From positions 372,001-436,000 of the forward strand of contig CAVZGE010000002.1 in NCBI GenBank assembly GCA_963774745.1: a stretch of DNA of 64,000 nt. The letters are read 5' to 3'. The DNA comes from Prado023 sp963774745 (GTDB lineage Bacteria; Actinomycetota; Actinomycetes; S36-B12; CAIYMF01). The notes below the pieces were generated by a model, which ran no database searches, was not told the DNA's origin, and saw nothing but the letters and a program-made list of their open reading frames with translations. Shown one piece after another: positions 9,802 through 17,539 of this stretch. Every line of letters starts with the position of its first letter. Within the stretch, counting starts at the first letter, position 1. Position numbers and translations under genes: made by a program.

Positions 9802-10040
9802 CCGCACGGGTCACCCTCGTGGGCAAGCCCGGGTGCCACCTGTGCGACGAGGCGCGCGGGCGCATCGAGCGGGTGTGCGCCGAGCTGGGCGAGGAGTGGG
9901 ACGAGGTCTCGATCCTCGATGACCCAGTGCTCGCCGACCGCTACTGGGAGCAGATCCCGGTCACCCTGGTGGACGGCGACGTCGTGGCGATCTGGCATGT
10001 CGACGAGGCCCTGCTGCGGTCCGCGCTCGGAGCCACCTGA
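9798..10040 (+). CDS. Glutaredoxin-family protein (DUF836 type)
   Basis: This 80-residue protein has one thioredoxin-like domain with the redox pair C13-HL-C16 after a first strand, and the cis-Pro strand PVTLVDG in the second half. It is about the size of bacterial glutaredoxin-like proteins (DUF836). GTG 9798 overlaps the TGA of the acyl-CoA ligase, so translation is coupled. A general thiol-disulfide role is likely; no partner is indicated. Confidence 0.85.
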   Translation: MTARVTLVGKPGCHLCDEARGRIERVCAELGEEWDEVSILDDPVLADRYWEQIPVTLVDGDVVAIWHVDEALLRSALGAT

Positions 10041-10088
10041 ATCAGCGGGGCGAGCGAGCCGGCGCCTGCACGGGCTACCCTGACGGGC

Positions 10089-10886
10089 ATGTCGGTTCGC
10101 GTCGCCCTGCTCCAGGTGAGCATCACCGACGACGAGCCGGTCGCCGAGCGCATCGACCGGGTCCTGGCGATGACCGCGGAGGTGGCGGCCGACCACGACC
10201 TGGTCGTCCTGCCCGAGCTGTGGCCGATCGGTGCGTTCGCGATCGACCTCATGCCGGTGCATGCCGAGCCGCTGAACGGCCCGCTGTGCCGCTCGCTGGC
10301 GCAGGTGGCCGGCGACAGCGGCGCGTGGGTCTTCGGCGGCTCCCTCGCCGAGCGGGTCGAGGCGGAGACCGGGGAGATCGACTACTTCAACACCCAGGTG
10401 GCCTTCGGCCCGGATGGCGCCCTGGCCGGCTCGTACCGCAAGGTCCACCTGTTCGGGTTCAACGGCGGTGAGACCTCGGTGATGACAAGCGGTGGAGACG
10501 TCGTGGTGGTCGACACCCCGCTCGGGGGCACCGGGCTGGCCACGTGCTATGACCTGCGTTTCCCGGAGCTCTTCCGGGCCCTGGTGGACGGCGGGGCCGA
10601 GGCGTTCGTGATCCCGGCGGGATGGCCCGAGCGACGGGTCGCGCACTGGCAGGTCCTCGCCCGGGCCAGGGCGATCGAGAACCAGGCCTACGTCCTGGCC
10701 TGCAACGAGTCGGGGACCCATGGTGGTGTCCCGATCGCCGGATGCTCGATGGTGATCGATCCGCAGGGCGAGATCCTGGCCGAGGCCGGCACCGGCGAGG
10801 AGGTCCTGTCCGTGGAGATCGACCCCGACCGGGTCGCCGCGTGGCGCGGGGCGTTCCCAGCGCTCGAGGACCGCCGGATGGGATGA
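10089..10886 (+). CDS. Carbon-nitrogen hydrolase (nitrilase superfamily)
   Basis: This 265-residue protein has the full nitrilase-family triad: E43 in LPELWP, K118 in YRKVHLFG and C153 in ATCYDLRFPEL. The family cleaves amides, or less often nitriles, through a thioimidate or acyl-enzyme. Short stand-alone members like this are usually omega-amidase, deaminated-glutathione amidase or similar repair enzymes; the substrate cannot be assigned. The ATG is 48 bp after the glutaredoxin stop on the same strand. Confidence 0.9.
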   Translation: MSVRVALLQVSITDDEPVAERIDRVLAMTAEVAADHDLVVLPELWPIGAFAIDLMPVHAEPLNGPLCRSLAQVAGDSGAWVFGGSLAERVEAETGEIDYFNTQVAFGPDGALAGSYRKVHLFGFNGGETSVMTSGGDVVVVDTPLGGTGLATCYDLRFPELFRALVDGGAEAFVIPAGWPERRVAHWQVLARARAIENQAYVLACNESGTHGGVPIAGCSMVIDPQGEILAEAGTGEEVLSVEIDPDRVAAWRGAFPALEDRRMG

Positions 10887-10910
10887 GGGCGCGCGAGCCG
10901 CAGCGCCCGC

Positions 10911-11309
10911 TCAGCCCGCGACGATCGGGGCACCGGCGGCCTGGAGGTCCGCGATCCCGCCCTCGAGGTTCACCAGCGAGGTGAACCCTGCATCGGCCAT
11001 CTGGTCGGTTGCCAGCGTGGAACGCCGGCCCGAGCGGCAGTACACCGCGTAGGTGGTGTCCTTGGGCAGGTCGGCGATCCGGGTGGCGAAGTCAGCGGAC
11101 TCCACGTCGATGTTCACCGCTCCGTCCACATGGCCCTCCGCGTACTCGCCGGCGGTGCGCACGTCGACCACGACCGTCCCAGCCTCGGCCGCGGTGGTCA
11201 GGAACTGGTCGGCCGCGACGTTCTCGACGGCGCCGCCCGATGACGAGCAGCCCGCGAGCAGGGCGGTGGTACCGAGCAGGATCGCGATGAGTGCAAGGAT
11301 TCGGCGCAT
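10911..11309 (-). CDS. Rhodanese-domain lipoprotein
   Basis: This 132-residue protein begins with a lipoprotein signal: Met-Arg-Arg, a hydrophobic stretch, and the lipobox LLAGC with C21 to be lipidated. A single rhodanese domain follows (VVVDVRTAGEYAEGHVDGAVNID), with active-site Cys91 in VYCRSGRRS. It would face the outside of the membrane and handle sulfane sulfur or act as a thiol sensor. The frame is open further upstream through a very C-rich tract, but only ATG 11309 gives a signal peptide. It converges on the nitrilase gene. Confidence 0.9.
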   Translation of the reverse strand: MRRILALIAILLGTTALLAGCSSSGGAVENVAADQFLTTAAEAGTVVVDVRTAGEYAEGHVDGAVNIDVESADFATRIADLPKDTTYAVYCRSGRRSTLATDQMADAGFTSLVNLEGGIADLQAAGAPIVAG

Positions 11310-11337
11310 ACCCCCAAGGGTATACGATCCACCGAGC

Positions 11338-11428
11338 TCCCAGCACCCGCCGCCCCCCGCCGCCCGCCCCCGCCCCCCGCCGCCCGGCCCCGCTCCCTCC
11401 CGCCCCCGCTCCCCGCCCCCCACCCCCC
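11338..11428. repeat. Low-complexity C-rich tract, G-quadruplex-forming on minus strand
   Basis: About 90 bases made almost only of runs of 3-7 C broken by single G, T or A. On the minus strand this is a long series of G-runs ahead of the rhodanese lipoprotein start at 11309, so it lies in that gene's upstream region. It encodes nothing. It could fold as a G-quadruplex in DNA or leader RNA, or slip during replication. Confidence 0.7.
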
Positions 11429-11502
11429 GGTCGGTCCACTTTCCCGCGGCTCACTTCGAGTTCGGTCCGGAATCCCGAGCGTCCATGCTCCGGGATCCGG
11501 AC
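11429..11502 (+). repeat. Dispersed repeat, copy A, ending in a hairpin
   Basis: The first 43 bases match copy B at 12084 at about 32 positions by eye. Shared words are GTCGGTCC, CGCGGC and GGTCCGGA. The second half folds: GTCCGGAATCCCGAGC at 11465-11480 pairs with GCTCCGGGATCCGGAC at 11487-11502, with one bulge on each side. It lies just before the GNAT gene. Confidence 0.55.
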
Positions 11503-11551
11503 GGACTGCGGGGGCGTCGTGGCGGCTGCCGGCTCCGATAGGCTCCCGGGC

Positions 11552-12037
11552 GTGTTGATCCGGACGGCCACTGGTGCGGACTGGGCGGGGATCTGGGCGT
11601 TCATGGCGGGCGTGGTCGCCGCCGGGGAGACCTACACGTTCCCCCAGCGGATGGGCCCCGACGAGGGGCGTGCCGCGTGGATGCTGGCCGCGCCGTGGGT
11701 GGTCCTTGTCGCGGTCGAGGGCGACCGGATCCTCGGCACCGCGAAGTACGGGCCCAACTGGCCGGGTCGCGGGTCGCACGTGGCCAACGCCAGCTTCGTG
11801 GTCGACCCCGCGCTCAGCGGTCGAGGGGTCGGCCGGGCCCTGGCAGAGCGGGTGCTGGCCGATGCTGCCACCGCTGGGTACCGCGCGATGCAGTTCAACG
11901 CCGTTGTCGAGACGAACACCGGGGCGGTGGCCCTGTGGCAGTCCCTGGGGTTCCGGGTGCTGGCCACCATCCCCGAGGCCTTCGACCACCCGACCCATGG
12001 CCTGGTGGGCCTGCACCTCATGCACCGCACCCTCTGA
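11552..12037 (+). CDS. GNAT-family N-acetyltransferase
   Basis: This 161-residue protein has the GNAT fold. The acetyl-CoA pyrophosphate loop is VVDPALSGRGVGRAL around residues 83-97, followed by FNAVVETNTGAVALWQSLGF, which is motif B of phosphinothricin/amino-acid acetyltransferase relatives. The substrate is unknown. The GTG at 11552 gives an N terminus beginning MLIRTAT, typical of the family; an upstream open frame through the C-rich tract is not believed. The gene is bracketed by related repeats and by G/C tracts, which may mark an inserted segment. Confidence 0.87.
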   Translation: MLIRTATGADWAGIWAFMAGVVAAGETYTFPQRMGPDEGRAAWMLAAPWVVLVAVEGDRILGTAKYGPNWPGRGSHVANASFVVDPALSGRGVGRALAERVLADAATAGYRAMQFNAVVETNTGAVALWQSLGFRVLATIPEAFDHPTHGLVGLHLMHRTL

Positions 12038-12082
12038 CCCGCCGCTCACCACCAGCCGCCGCCGCTCCGCCACACCACACCA

Positions 12083-12160
12083 CAGTCGGTCCGCTATCAC
12101 GCGGCCCACCGCCGGGTTGGTCCGGATCTCGGAGGGCATTCGGTCGCAATTCCGGACCGA
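12083..12160 (+). repeat. Dispersed repeat, copy B, with hairpin
   Basis: Same orientation as copy A at 11429, about 650 bp away on the far side of the GNAT gene. The hairpin here is GGTCCGGA at 12119-12126 with TCCGGACC at 12151-12158. No coding potential is seen. Confidence 0.5.
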
Positions 12161-12180
12161 TTCACCGCGGTGCCCGGACT

Positions 12181-12340
12181 GGACGCGAACCGACGCGAAC
12201 CGGACGGGGGACGGCGGGACGGGGGACCGCGGGGGACGGCGGGACGGGGGACGGGACGCGAACGGGATGCGAACAGGGACGGGGGACGGGGGACGGGGGG
12301 CGGCGGGACGCGAACCGGACGCGGGTCGGGACGGGAACGG
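12181..12340. repeat. G-rich degenerate tandem repeat with G-quadruplex motif
   Basis: A run of variants of GGGGGACGGCGGGAC and GGGACGCGAACC. At 12281-12306 there are G5, G5, G6 and G3 runs separated by 2-4 bases, a textbook G-quadruplex pattern on the plus strand. It lies between the GNAT gene and the end of fadE and encodes nothing recognisable. Confidence 0.65.
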
Positions 12341-12349
12341 GCCCCACCT

Positions 12350-12367
12350 GCGTGGCGTGCGCCACGC
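12350..12367. terminator. Short hairpin downstream of fadE
   Basis: GCGTGGCG at 12350-12357 and CGCCACGC at 12360-12367 form an 8-bp stem, 65 bp past the fadE stop on the minus strand. No T-run follows, so a terminator role is only plausible. Confidence 0.35.
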
Positions 12368-12432
12368 GGATGGGGCCCGATCCGATTCGTCCCCCCGAGG
12401 GGTTCCGGGGCCGGGAGTCGGCCGGAGGTCTC

Positions 12433-14280
12433 CTAGAAGTCGGCCTCCGGAACCTCCATGAGCTCACCGGTGGTCGCCTCGGCCACGGCGCGCTCGGAGG
12501 CGAGCAGCGGCAGGCGGTTGGCGGCGAACCACTTGGCGGCCGCGACCTTGCCCTCGTAGAACGGCACGTCCTTGGCCGAAGCGCCGGCTGCCAGCGCCTT
12601 CTCGGCGACCTCGGCCTGCTTGAGCAGCAGGTAGCCCACCACCAGGTCGCCCATCATCATCAGCAGGCGGGTGGTGTTCAGGCCGACCTTGTAGATCTCA
12701 GTCGGGTTGGACTGCGAGGCCATCGCCCAGCCGCCCAGCACGCCGATCACGGCCTGCGTGTCCTCCAACGCCTTGCCCAGCAGCTCGCGCTCGTGGGTCA
12801 GCGAGCCGCCCTCGTCACCCTTGACGAACTCGGCCACCTGGCCACCGAGGTACATGACGGCCTTGAACTGGTCGCGGACCATCTTGCGGAAGAAGAAGTC
12901 CAGGCCCTGGATCGCCGTGGTGCCCTCGTAGAGGGTGTCGATCTTGGCGTCGCGGATGTACTGCTCGATCGGGTAGTCCTGCAGGAAGCCGGAGCCGCCG
13001 AACGTCTGCAGCGAGGTCGCGAGCAGCTCGTAGGAGCGCTCCGACCCGACGCCCTTGACGATCGGGAGCAGCAGGTCGTTGACGCGCTCGGCCATGTCGG
13101 CGTCGACCTCGGGGGTGCCGCCGTTTGCAGCCATGTGGATCTGGTCCTGGTAGTACGAGGTCAGGTGGACCAGCGCGCGCATGCCCTCGGCGTAGGACTT
13201 CTGCAGCATCAGGCTGCGCCGGACGTCGGGATGGGCGGTGATGGTGACGCGCGGCGCCCGCTTGTCCATCATCTGGGTCAGGTCAGCGCCCTGCACCCGG
13301 CTCTTGGCGTACTCCAGGGAGTTCAGGTAGCCGGTGGACAGCGTGGCGATGGCCTTCGTGCCGACCATCATGCGGGCGTACTCGATGACCTTGAACATCT
13401 GGGCGATGCCATCGTGCACGTCGCCGATCAGCCAGCCCTGGGCCGGCACGCCGTTCTGGCCGAAGGTGATCTCGCAGGTCGTGGAGACCTTGAGGCCCAT
13501 CTTCTTCTCGACGTTGGTCACGAAGGCGCCGTTGCGCTCGCCGGGGTTGCCCTCGGCGTCGAAGTGGAACTTCGGGACGAAGAACAGGCTCAGGCCCTTG
13601 GTGCCGGGGCCGCCGAGGCCCTCGACATTGGCCGGCCGGGCCAGCACCAGGTGGATGATGTTCTCGGTCATGTCGTGCTCACCTGAGGTGATGAAGCGCT
13701 TCACCCCCTCGATGTGCCACGACCCGTCCTCCTGCAGGAACGCCTTCGTGGTGCCCGCGCCCACGTCGGAGCCGGCATCGGGCTCGGTCAGCACCATGGT
13801 CGCGCCCCACTCGCGATCGATCATGATCTGGGCCCACTGCTTCTGCTCCTCGTTGCCGAGGTTGTCCACGATCGAGGCGAAGCCCGGGCCCGACATGTAC
13901 ATGTAGAGGGCGGGGTTCGCGCCGAGGACCAGCTCGGCGACCGACCAGCGGACCGACGGGGGGGCGCCGGAGCCGCCGAGGTGCTCGGGCAGGTCCAGGC
14001 GCCAGAAGCCGGACTCCATGAGCGCGGCGTAGGACTTCTTGAAGGACTCGGGCATCTGCACCGACATCGACGTCGGGTCGTACTTCGGCGGGTTGCGGTC
14101 GGCGTCGACGAAGGACTCGGCCAGCGGACCCTCACACAGCGTGCGCACCTCGCGCAGGACCTCCTTGACGGTGCCCGGGTCGAGCTCGGCGTACGGGCCG
14201 GAGCCCAGCCGGTCGGCGGCACCGAACACCTCGAAGAGGTTGAACTCGATGTCGCGCAGATTGGCCTTGTAGTGGGACAT
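12433..14280 (-). CDS. Acyl-CoA dehydrogenase, FadE5/DmdC-like large form
   Basis: This 615-residue protein is longer than ordinary acyl-CoA dehydrogenases (about 390 residues). It matches the large subgroup with an extra N-terminal helical part (MSHYKANLRDIEFNLFEVFG) and a C-terminal extension. The FAD-binding segments LTEPDAGSDVGAG and FITSGEH are present, and YEGTTAIQGLDFF is the late signature. The N terminus closely resembles mycobacterial FadE5, a broad-range fatty-acyl-CoA dehydrogenase. ATG 14280 is preceded by GAAGGAGAT; a longer frame to 14577 is rejected. Two 16-bp operator-like elements lie 55-94 bp upstream. Electrons would pass to ETF and possibly to the EtfD-like protein at 34 kb. 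Confidence 0.92.
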   Translation of the reverse strand: MSHYKANLRDIEFNLFEVFGAADRLGSGPYAELDPGTVKEVLREVRTLCEGPLAESFVDADRNPPKYDPTSMSVQMPESFKKSYAALMESGFWRLDLPEHLGGSGAPPSVRWSVAELVLGANPALYMYMSGPGFASIVDNLGNEEQKQWAQIMIDREWGATMVLTEPDAGSDVGAGTTKAFLQEDGSWHIEGVKRFITSGEHDMTENIIHLVLARPANVEGLGGPGTKGLSLFFVPKFHFDAEGNPGERNGAFVTNVEKKMGLKVSTTCEITFGQNGVPAQGWLIGDVHDGIAQMFKVIEYARMMVGTKAIATLSTGYLNSLEYAKSRVQGADLTQMMDKRAPRVTITAHPDVRRSLMLQKSYAEGMRALVHLTSYYQDQIHMAANGGTPEVDADMAERVNDLLLPIVKGVGSERSYELLATSLQTFGGSGFLQDYPIEQYIRDAKIDTLYEGTTAIQGLDFFFRKMVRDQFKAVMYLGGQVAEFVKGDEGGSLTHERELLGKALEDTQAVIGVLGGWAMASQSNPTEIYKVGLNTTRLLMMMGDLVVGYLLLKQAEVAEKALAAGASAKDVPFYEGKVAAAKWFAANRLPLLASERAVAEATTGELMEVPEADF

Positions 14281-14334
14281 CCGATCTCCTTCGGTTCTCG
14301 CGGCGTGGAAGTGGGTGTGCGCCAACGCAGGCGG

Positions 14335-14374
14335 GTTACCCGTCAGTAACCTCATGATGCTACCGACGGGTAAC
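14335..14374 (-). promoter_or_regulatory. Two inverted operator-like elements upstream of fadE
   Basis: GTTACCCGTCAGTAAC at 14335-14350 and GCTACCGACGGGTAAC at 14359-14374. The first, read on the minus strand, agrees with the second at 14 of 16 bases, so they are two copies facing opposite ways with an 8-bp gap. A third copy lies ahead of etfD at 36347. The partial dyad symmetry (GTTAC...GTAAC) is typical of TetR-family sites. The regulator is not in this window. Confidence 0.65.
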
Positions 14375-14473
14375 AAACGCAAGTCCCCCCCGGGGGTATC
14401 CGGACGAATCGCCACGAAGCCGATGGGGTGGTGGATCGCGGCGAGCAGCCGCAGGGCCCGACGGCCGTTCCGG

Positions 14474-15814
14474 TCAGTGCGTCGGGGGTGCCAGCGTGGG
14501 GGCGAAGCGCTCGCCGGCCAGGCGCATGGCCAGGCCCACGATCGTGCCCACGATGGCCAGGACGGTGGTGGCACCACCGGCGGGATAGGTCAGCATCACA
14601 CCCAGGAGCAGCGCCGTGAACGGCATCCGCATGCACGCCGCGGTGCCGGCCGCGATGCCGGTGGCCGCCAGCGCGGAGGCCGAGGTCCCGCCGACCAGCA
14701 GCGTGGTGCCGGTGGCCAGGATGACGCCGAGGGCCACAGCCGGGAAGATGGCGCCGCCGCGGAAGCCGCTGCCCAGGGACACGGTGTAGCCGACGAACTT
14801 GCCGAGCAGGACGACCACGGCGGTCCCGATGGACGTGATGGCCAGGTAGTCGGGCATCGCGGACTGACCGGAGAAGAGCACGAGCTCGAGGCCGCCACCG
14901 GTGATGGCGTCCACGGTGATGGCGGCCAGGGCCACCACGACAGCGGCGCCGACCATGGTGGCCAGTCGGGAGCGGGCCGCCAGCTCGGCCACGCGCTGGG
15001 CGCCGAGGCGCGCCCCCATCGCCACGAGCGCGACGACGATCGCCAGCGGGACGGAGGTCGCGACGTCGGCGAGCTGGACCTCGGGGTAGGGCGCGAGCCC
15101 GGGGACCGCGAGCTGCGACTCGCCGAGCCCGGACCACTGCTCGACCCCGACCTGCAGGACATAGCTGGCCGCCATCCCGGCCAGGGCCGGCATGAGCACC
15201 AGGGGTGTGGCCATCCGGGGGCCGGCCAGCATGGCGAACTCGAGCATGAGGACGCACGTCACCAGCGGGTTGCCGAAGATGGCTCCGATGGCCGCCATGG
15301 CGCCGACGATCATCATGAGCTGCCGGATCGGCTTGCTCGGGTCGCGGAAGGCCAGGGCGCCCAGGGCGGTGCCGATGGCCATGAGCGGGGCCTCCGGGCC
15401 GAGCACGGCGCCGAACGACAGGCTGCCCAGCGCTGCGATGACGACCGAGACGATCTCCCGAGGGCCGATGTCGACCCCGAACCCGTGCAGCGGGGTGTGC
15501 CCGCCCTCGCCCGGCAGCTTCTCGGCGAGGAAGGTGATCAGTGCACCGGTCACGAGCAGGACGAGGACCAACCACACCGGTGCCTGCTCGTCACCGAGGG
15601 CCTCGGGGAGCTCCTGCCACAGCAGCTTCTGCAGCTCGTGCTCGACGGTGACGAACACCGACGCCCCGAATCCGGCGACCAGGCCGACAGCGATCGCGAT
15701 GGCGGACAGCGCGATGATCTGGCGGGCGATCGGGGTGGCGTTGGGCTCGTCGTCCATCGGGCTGGCGGTGATCGGATCGTCGGCCGAGGACGTGCCGGCG
15801 GGACTCTGGGGCAT
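14474..15814 (-). CDS. ClC-family chloride channel/antiporter
   Basis: This 446-residue protein has the many hydrophobic helices of the ClC family. The anion-pathway motifs are visible as LGPEAPLMAIG, which keeps the gating Glu although the usual GREGP is changed, and GSGFRGGAIFPA. No CBS domains follow, as is common for bacterial members. It would exchange or conduct Cl- or a related anion such as fluoride across the membrane. ATG 15814 has a GGGAGGA site upstream. The gap of 193 bp to fadE holds the fadE operators. Confidence 0.88.
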   Translation of the reverse strand: MPQSPAGTSSADDPITASPMDDEPNATPIARQIIALSAIAIAVGLVAGFGASVFVTVEHELQKLLWQELPEALGDEQAPVWLVLVLLVTGALITFLAEKLPGEGGHTPLHGFGVDIGPREIVSVVIAALGSLSFGAVLGPEAPLMAIGTALGALAFRDPSKPIRQLMMIVGAMAAIGAIFGNPLVTCVLMLEFAMLAGPRMATPLVLMPALAGMAASYVLQVGVEQWSGLGESQLAVPGLAPYPEVQLADVATSVPLAIVVALVAMGARLGAQRVAELAARSRLATMVGAAVVVALAAITVDAITGGGLELVLFSGQSAMPDYLAITSIGTAVVVLLGKFVGYTVSLGSGFRGGAIFPAVALGVILATGTTLLVGGTSASALAATGIAAGTAACMRMPFTALLLGVMLTYPAGGATTVLAIVGTIVGLAMRLAGERFAPTLAPPTH

Positions 15815-15892
15815 GACGGTCCTCCCTCTGCGGGCCTGCTCCGCACTGGGCGGGCACCGGGCGCGACACTACCCGACCGATAGGCTGCCGGT

Positions 15893-16255
15893 ATGTCGCA
15901 GCGGGGCCGTGCCGGCATCGCCGCGATGGCGGTCGGCCTGCAGCTGGTCGTGCTGTACGCACCCCGGGCTCCGGCGGTGGACACCGGCGGCCTGCCCGTC
16001 GACAGGATCGTGCACGTGCTGGTGTTCGCGGCGCCCACGGCGGCGCTGATCGTGGCCGGGCTCCCCCGCTGGTGGGTGATCGCCCTCATGGGCCTGCACG
16101 CGCCCCTCAGTGAGGCCATCCAGCACCGGCTGCTCGCTGACCGCTCCGGCGAGCCGGGGGATGCCGTCGCGGACCTGGTGGGGGTGGCCCTCGGTGCGGT
16201 CGTGACCCGGCGATGGGACCCGGACGGCAGGGCGGCGGTCGGCCCCGACGGGTGA
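15893..16255 (+). CDS. VanZ-like membrane protein
   Basis: This 120-residue protein has three or four hydrophobic segments and the VanZ pattern: an Asp-Arg-Ile-x-His-x(4)-Phe block (DRIVHVLVFA) in the second helix, PLSEAIQ before the third, and RSGEPGDAVADLVGVALG at the end. VanZ-like proteins are common in actinobacteria; the original VanZ gives teicoplanin resistance, but most members have no known role. No van genes are nearby. Confidence 0.78.
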   Translation: MSQRGRAGIAAMAVGLQLVVLYAPRAPAVDTGGLPVDRIVHVLVFAAPTAALIVAGLPRWWVIALMGLHAPLSEAIQHRLLADRSGEPGDAVADLVGVALGAVVTRRWDPDGRAAVGPDG

Positions 16256-16316
16256 ATCGCCCCGTGCCGACGCCCTCTCGGGTGGGAGAAGGGGCTGCCG
16301 CGCTGAATCCCCGACG

Positions 16317-16338
16317 CGCCCGGCGGTACCGTCGGGCG
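16317..16338 (+). promoter_or_regulatory. 22-bp near-palindrome upstream of nagA
   Basis: CGCCCGGCGGT followed by ACCGTCGGGCG, centred on GGTACC, with one mismatched pair that would be G-U in RNA. It ends 33 bp before the nagA ATG. It could be an operator or a leader hairpin. It does not look like the known DasR consensus. Confidence 0.4.
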
Positions 16339-16371
16339 ACAGATCCCGGACGGCAGAGGAGCAGATGGCCC

Positions 16372-17529
16372 ATGACGACTCTCAGGTGTCCCCAGGTGCT
16401 CGAGAACGGTCGGCTTGTCGGCCCCCGCACGCTGACGATCGACGGGGATCGGATCACCGCCGTGAGCGCGGACGCCGCCGCGGACATCGACCTGGGCTCC
16501 GGGGTGCTGACACCGGGCCTGATGGACCTGCAGAACAACGGGTCCTTCGGCGCTGACTTCGCCGATGCCACCCCCGAGCAGTGGCACCAGGTGCTGGCCG
16601 GGCTGGCAGCCCGGGGGGTCACCGGCCTGGAGCCGACGATCATCACCGCGCCGCTGGAGGAGCTCAACGAGGCGTTCGACCGGGCGAAGGCGGCCCGCGA
16701 TGCGGCGGACGGGACACCCGTGTGCCGGATCCTCGGCGTGCACCTCGAGGGCCCGTTCATCTCCGAGGCGCGCAAGGGCGCCCATCGCGCCGAGTGCATG
16801 CTCGATCCCACGGACGAGGCACTCGACGTGCTCCTCGGGAACCCGGCGACCAAGGAGACCCTGCTGACCGTCACGCTGGCCCCGGAGCGCGACCATGCGC
16901 TGGACGCCATCCGCCGGCTGGTCGCCGAGGGGATCGTGGTCTCCGTCGGGCACTCCGACGCCTCGGCCGAGCAGGTCTGGGCAGCTGCGGACGCCGGGGC
17001 CACCATGACCACCCACATCTTCAACGCGCAGCGCCCGTTCAGCCACCGTGAGCCGGGCGTCCCGGGCGCGGTCATGGCCGACGAGCGCTTCTACATCGGC
17101 ACGATCATCGACGGCCAGCACGTGGACCCGGCCGCGGTGAAGATCGTGTTCGCGGCGGCTCCGGGGCGGGCCATCGCTGTCACCGACGCCATCGTCACCG
17201 CTGGGCTGCCCAACCACACCCCGCTGATGTTCGGGGGCCAGCCGGTCGAGAACGACGACTTCGGGCTGGGTCGTCGGCAGAACGGGACGATCGCGGGTGC
17301 AGGCATCGTGCTGGATGAGGGGATCCGGCGGATGGTGGCCGCAGGCATGGACCCGGCCACCGTGCTCGCCTCCTGCACGGAGGTGGCGGCCCAGTCGCTG
17401 AACCGGATCGACATCGGCCGGATCGCCCCGGGTGCGCTGGCCGACCTGGTGTGGTGGGACGCCGACTGGTTCCCCCGGCGGGTGTGGATCGGCGGCCAGG
17501 AGATCGAGGTGGCCGACCAGGGCCGGTAG
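16372..17529 (+). CDS. nagA: N-acetylglucosamine-6-phosphate deacetylase
   Basis: This 385-residue amidohydrolase removes the acetyl group from GlcNAc-6-phosphate. Visible motifs are PGLMDLQNNG, where E. coli-type NagA also lacks the HxH pair; the metal site HLEGPFIS with H124 and E126; metal His residues in VGHSDAS and TTHIFNAQ; and TDAIVTAG near the end. ATG 16372 is preceded by CAGAGGAG; a longer upstream frame is not believed. No nagB is adjacent. The PTS at 53-57 kb would supply its substrate. It converges on RNase J with only 10 bp between. Confidence 0.93.
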   Translation: MTTLRCPQVLENGRLVGPRTLTIDGDRITAVSADAAADIDLGSGVLTPGLMDLQNNGSFGADFADATPEQWHQVLAGLAARGVTGLEPTIITAPLEELNEAFDRAKAARDAADGTPVCRILGVHLEGPFISEARKGAHRAECMLDPTDEALDVLLGNPATKETLLTVTLAPERDHALDAIRRLVAEGIVVSVGHSDASAEQVWAAADAGATMTTHIFNAQRPFSHREPGVPGAVMADERFYIGTIIDGQHVDPAAVKIVFAAAPGRAIAVTDAIVTAGLPNHTPLMFGGQPVENDDFGLGRRQNGTIAGAGIVLDEGIRRMVAAGMDPATVLASCTEVAAQSLNRIDIGRIAPGALADLVWWDADWFPRRVWIGGQEIEVADQGR

Positions 17530-17539
17530 GGCCAGGGGC

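Noticed and set aside
11677..13686. 669-codon open frame antisense to fadE
   Set aside because: No domain, low-complexity composition, and it runs through the repeat region and opposite a clear acyl-CoA dehydrogenase.
14315..15883. 522-codon open frame antisense to the ClC gene
   Set aside because: His/Gly/Arg-rich with no family features; the opposite strand has intact ClC motifs.
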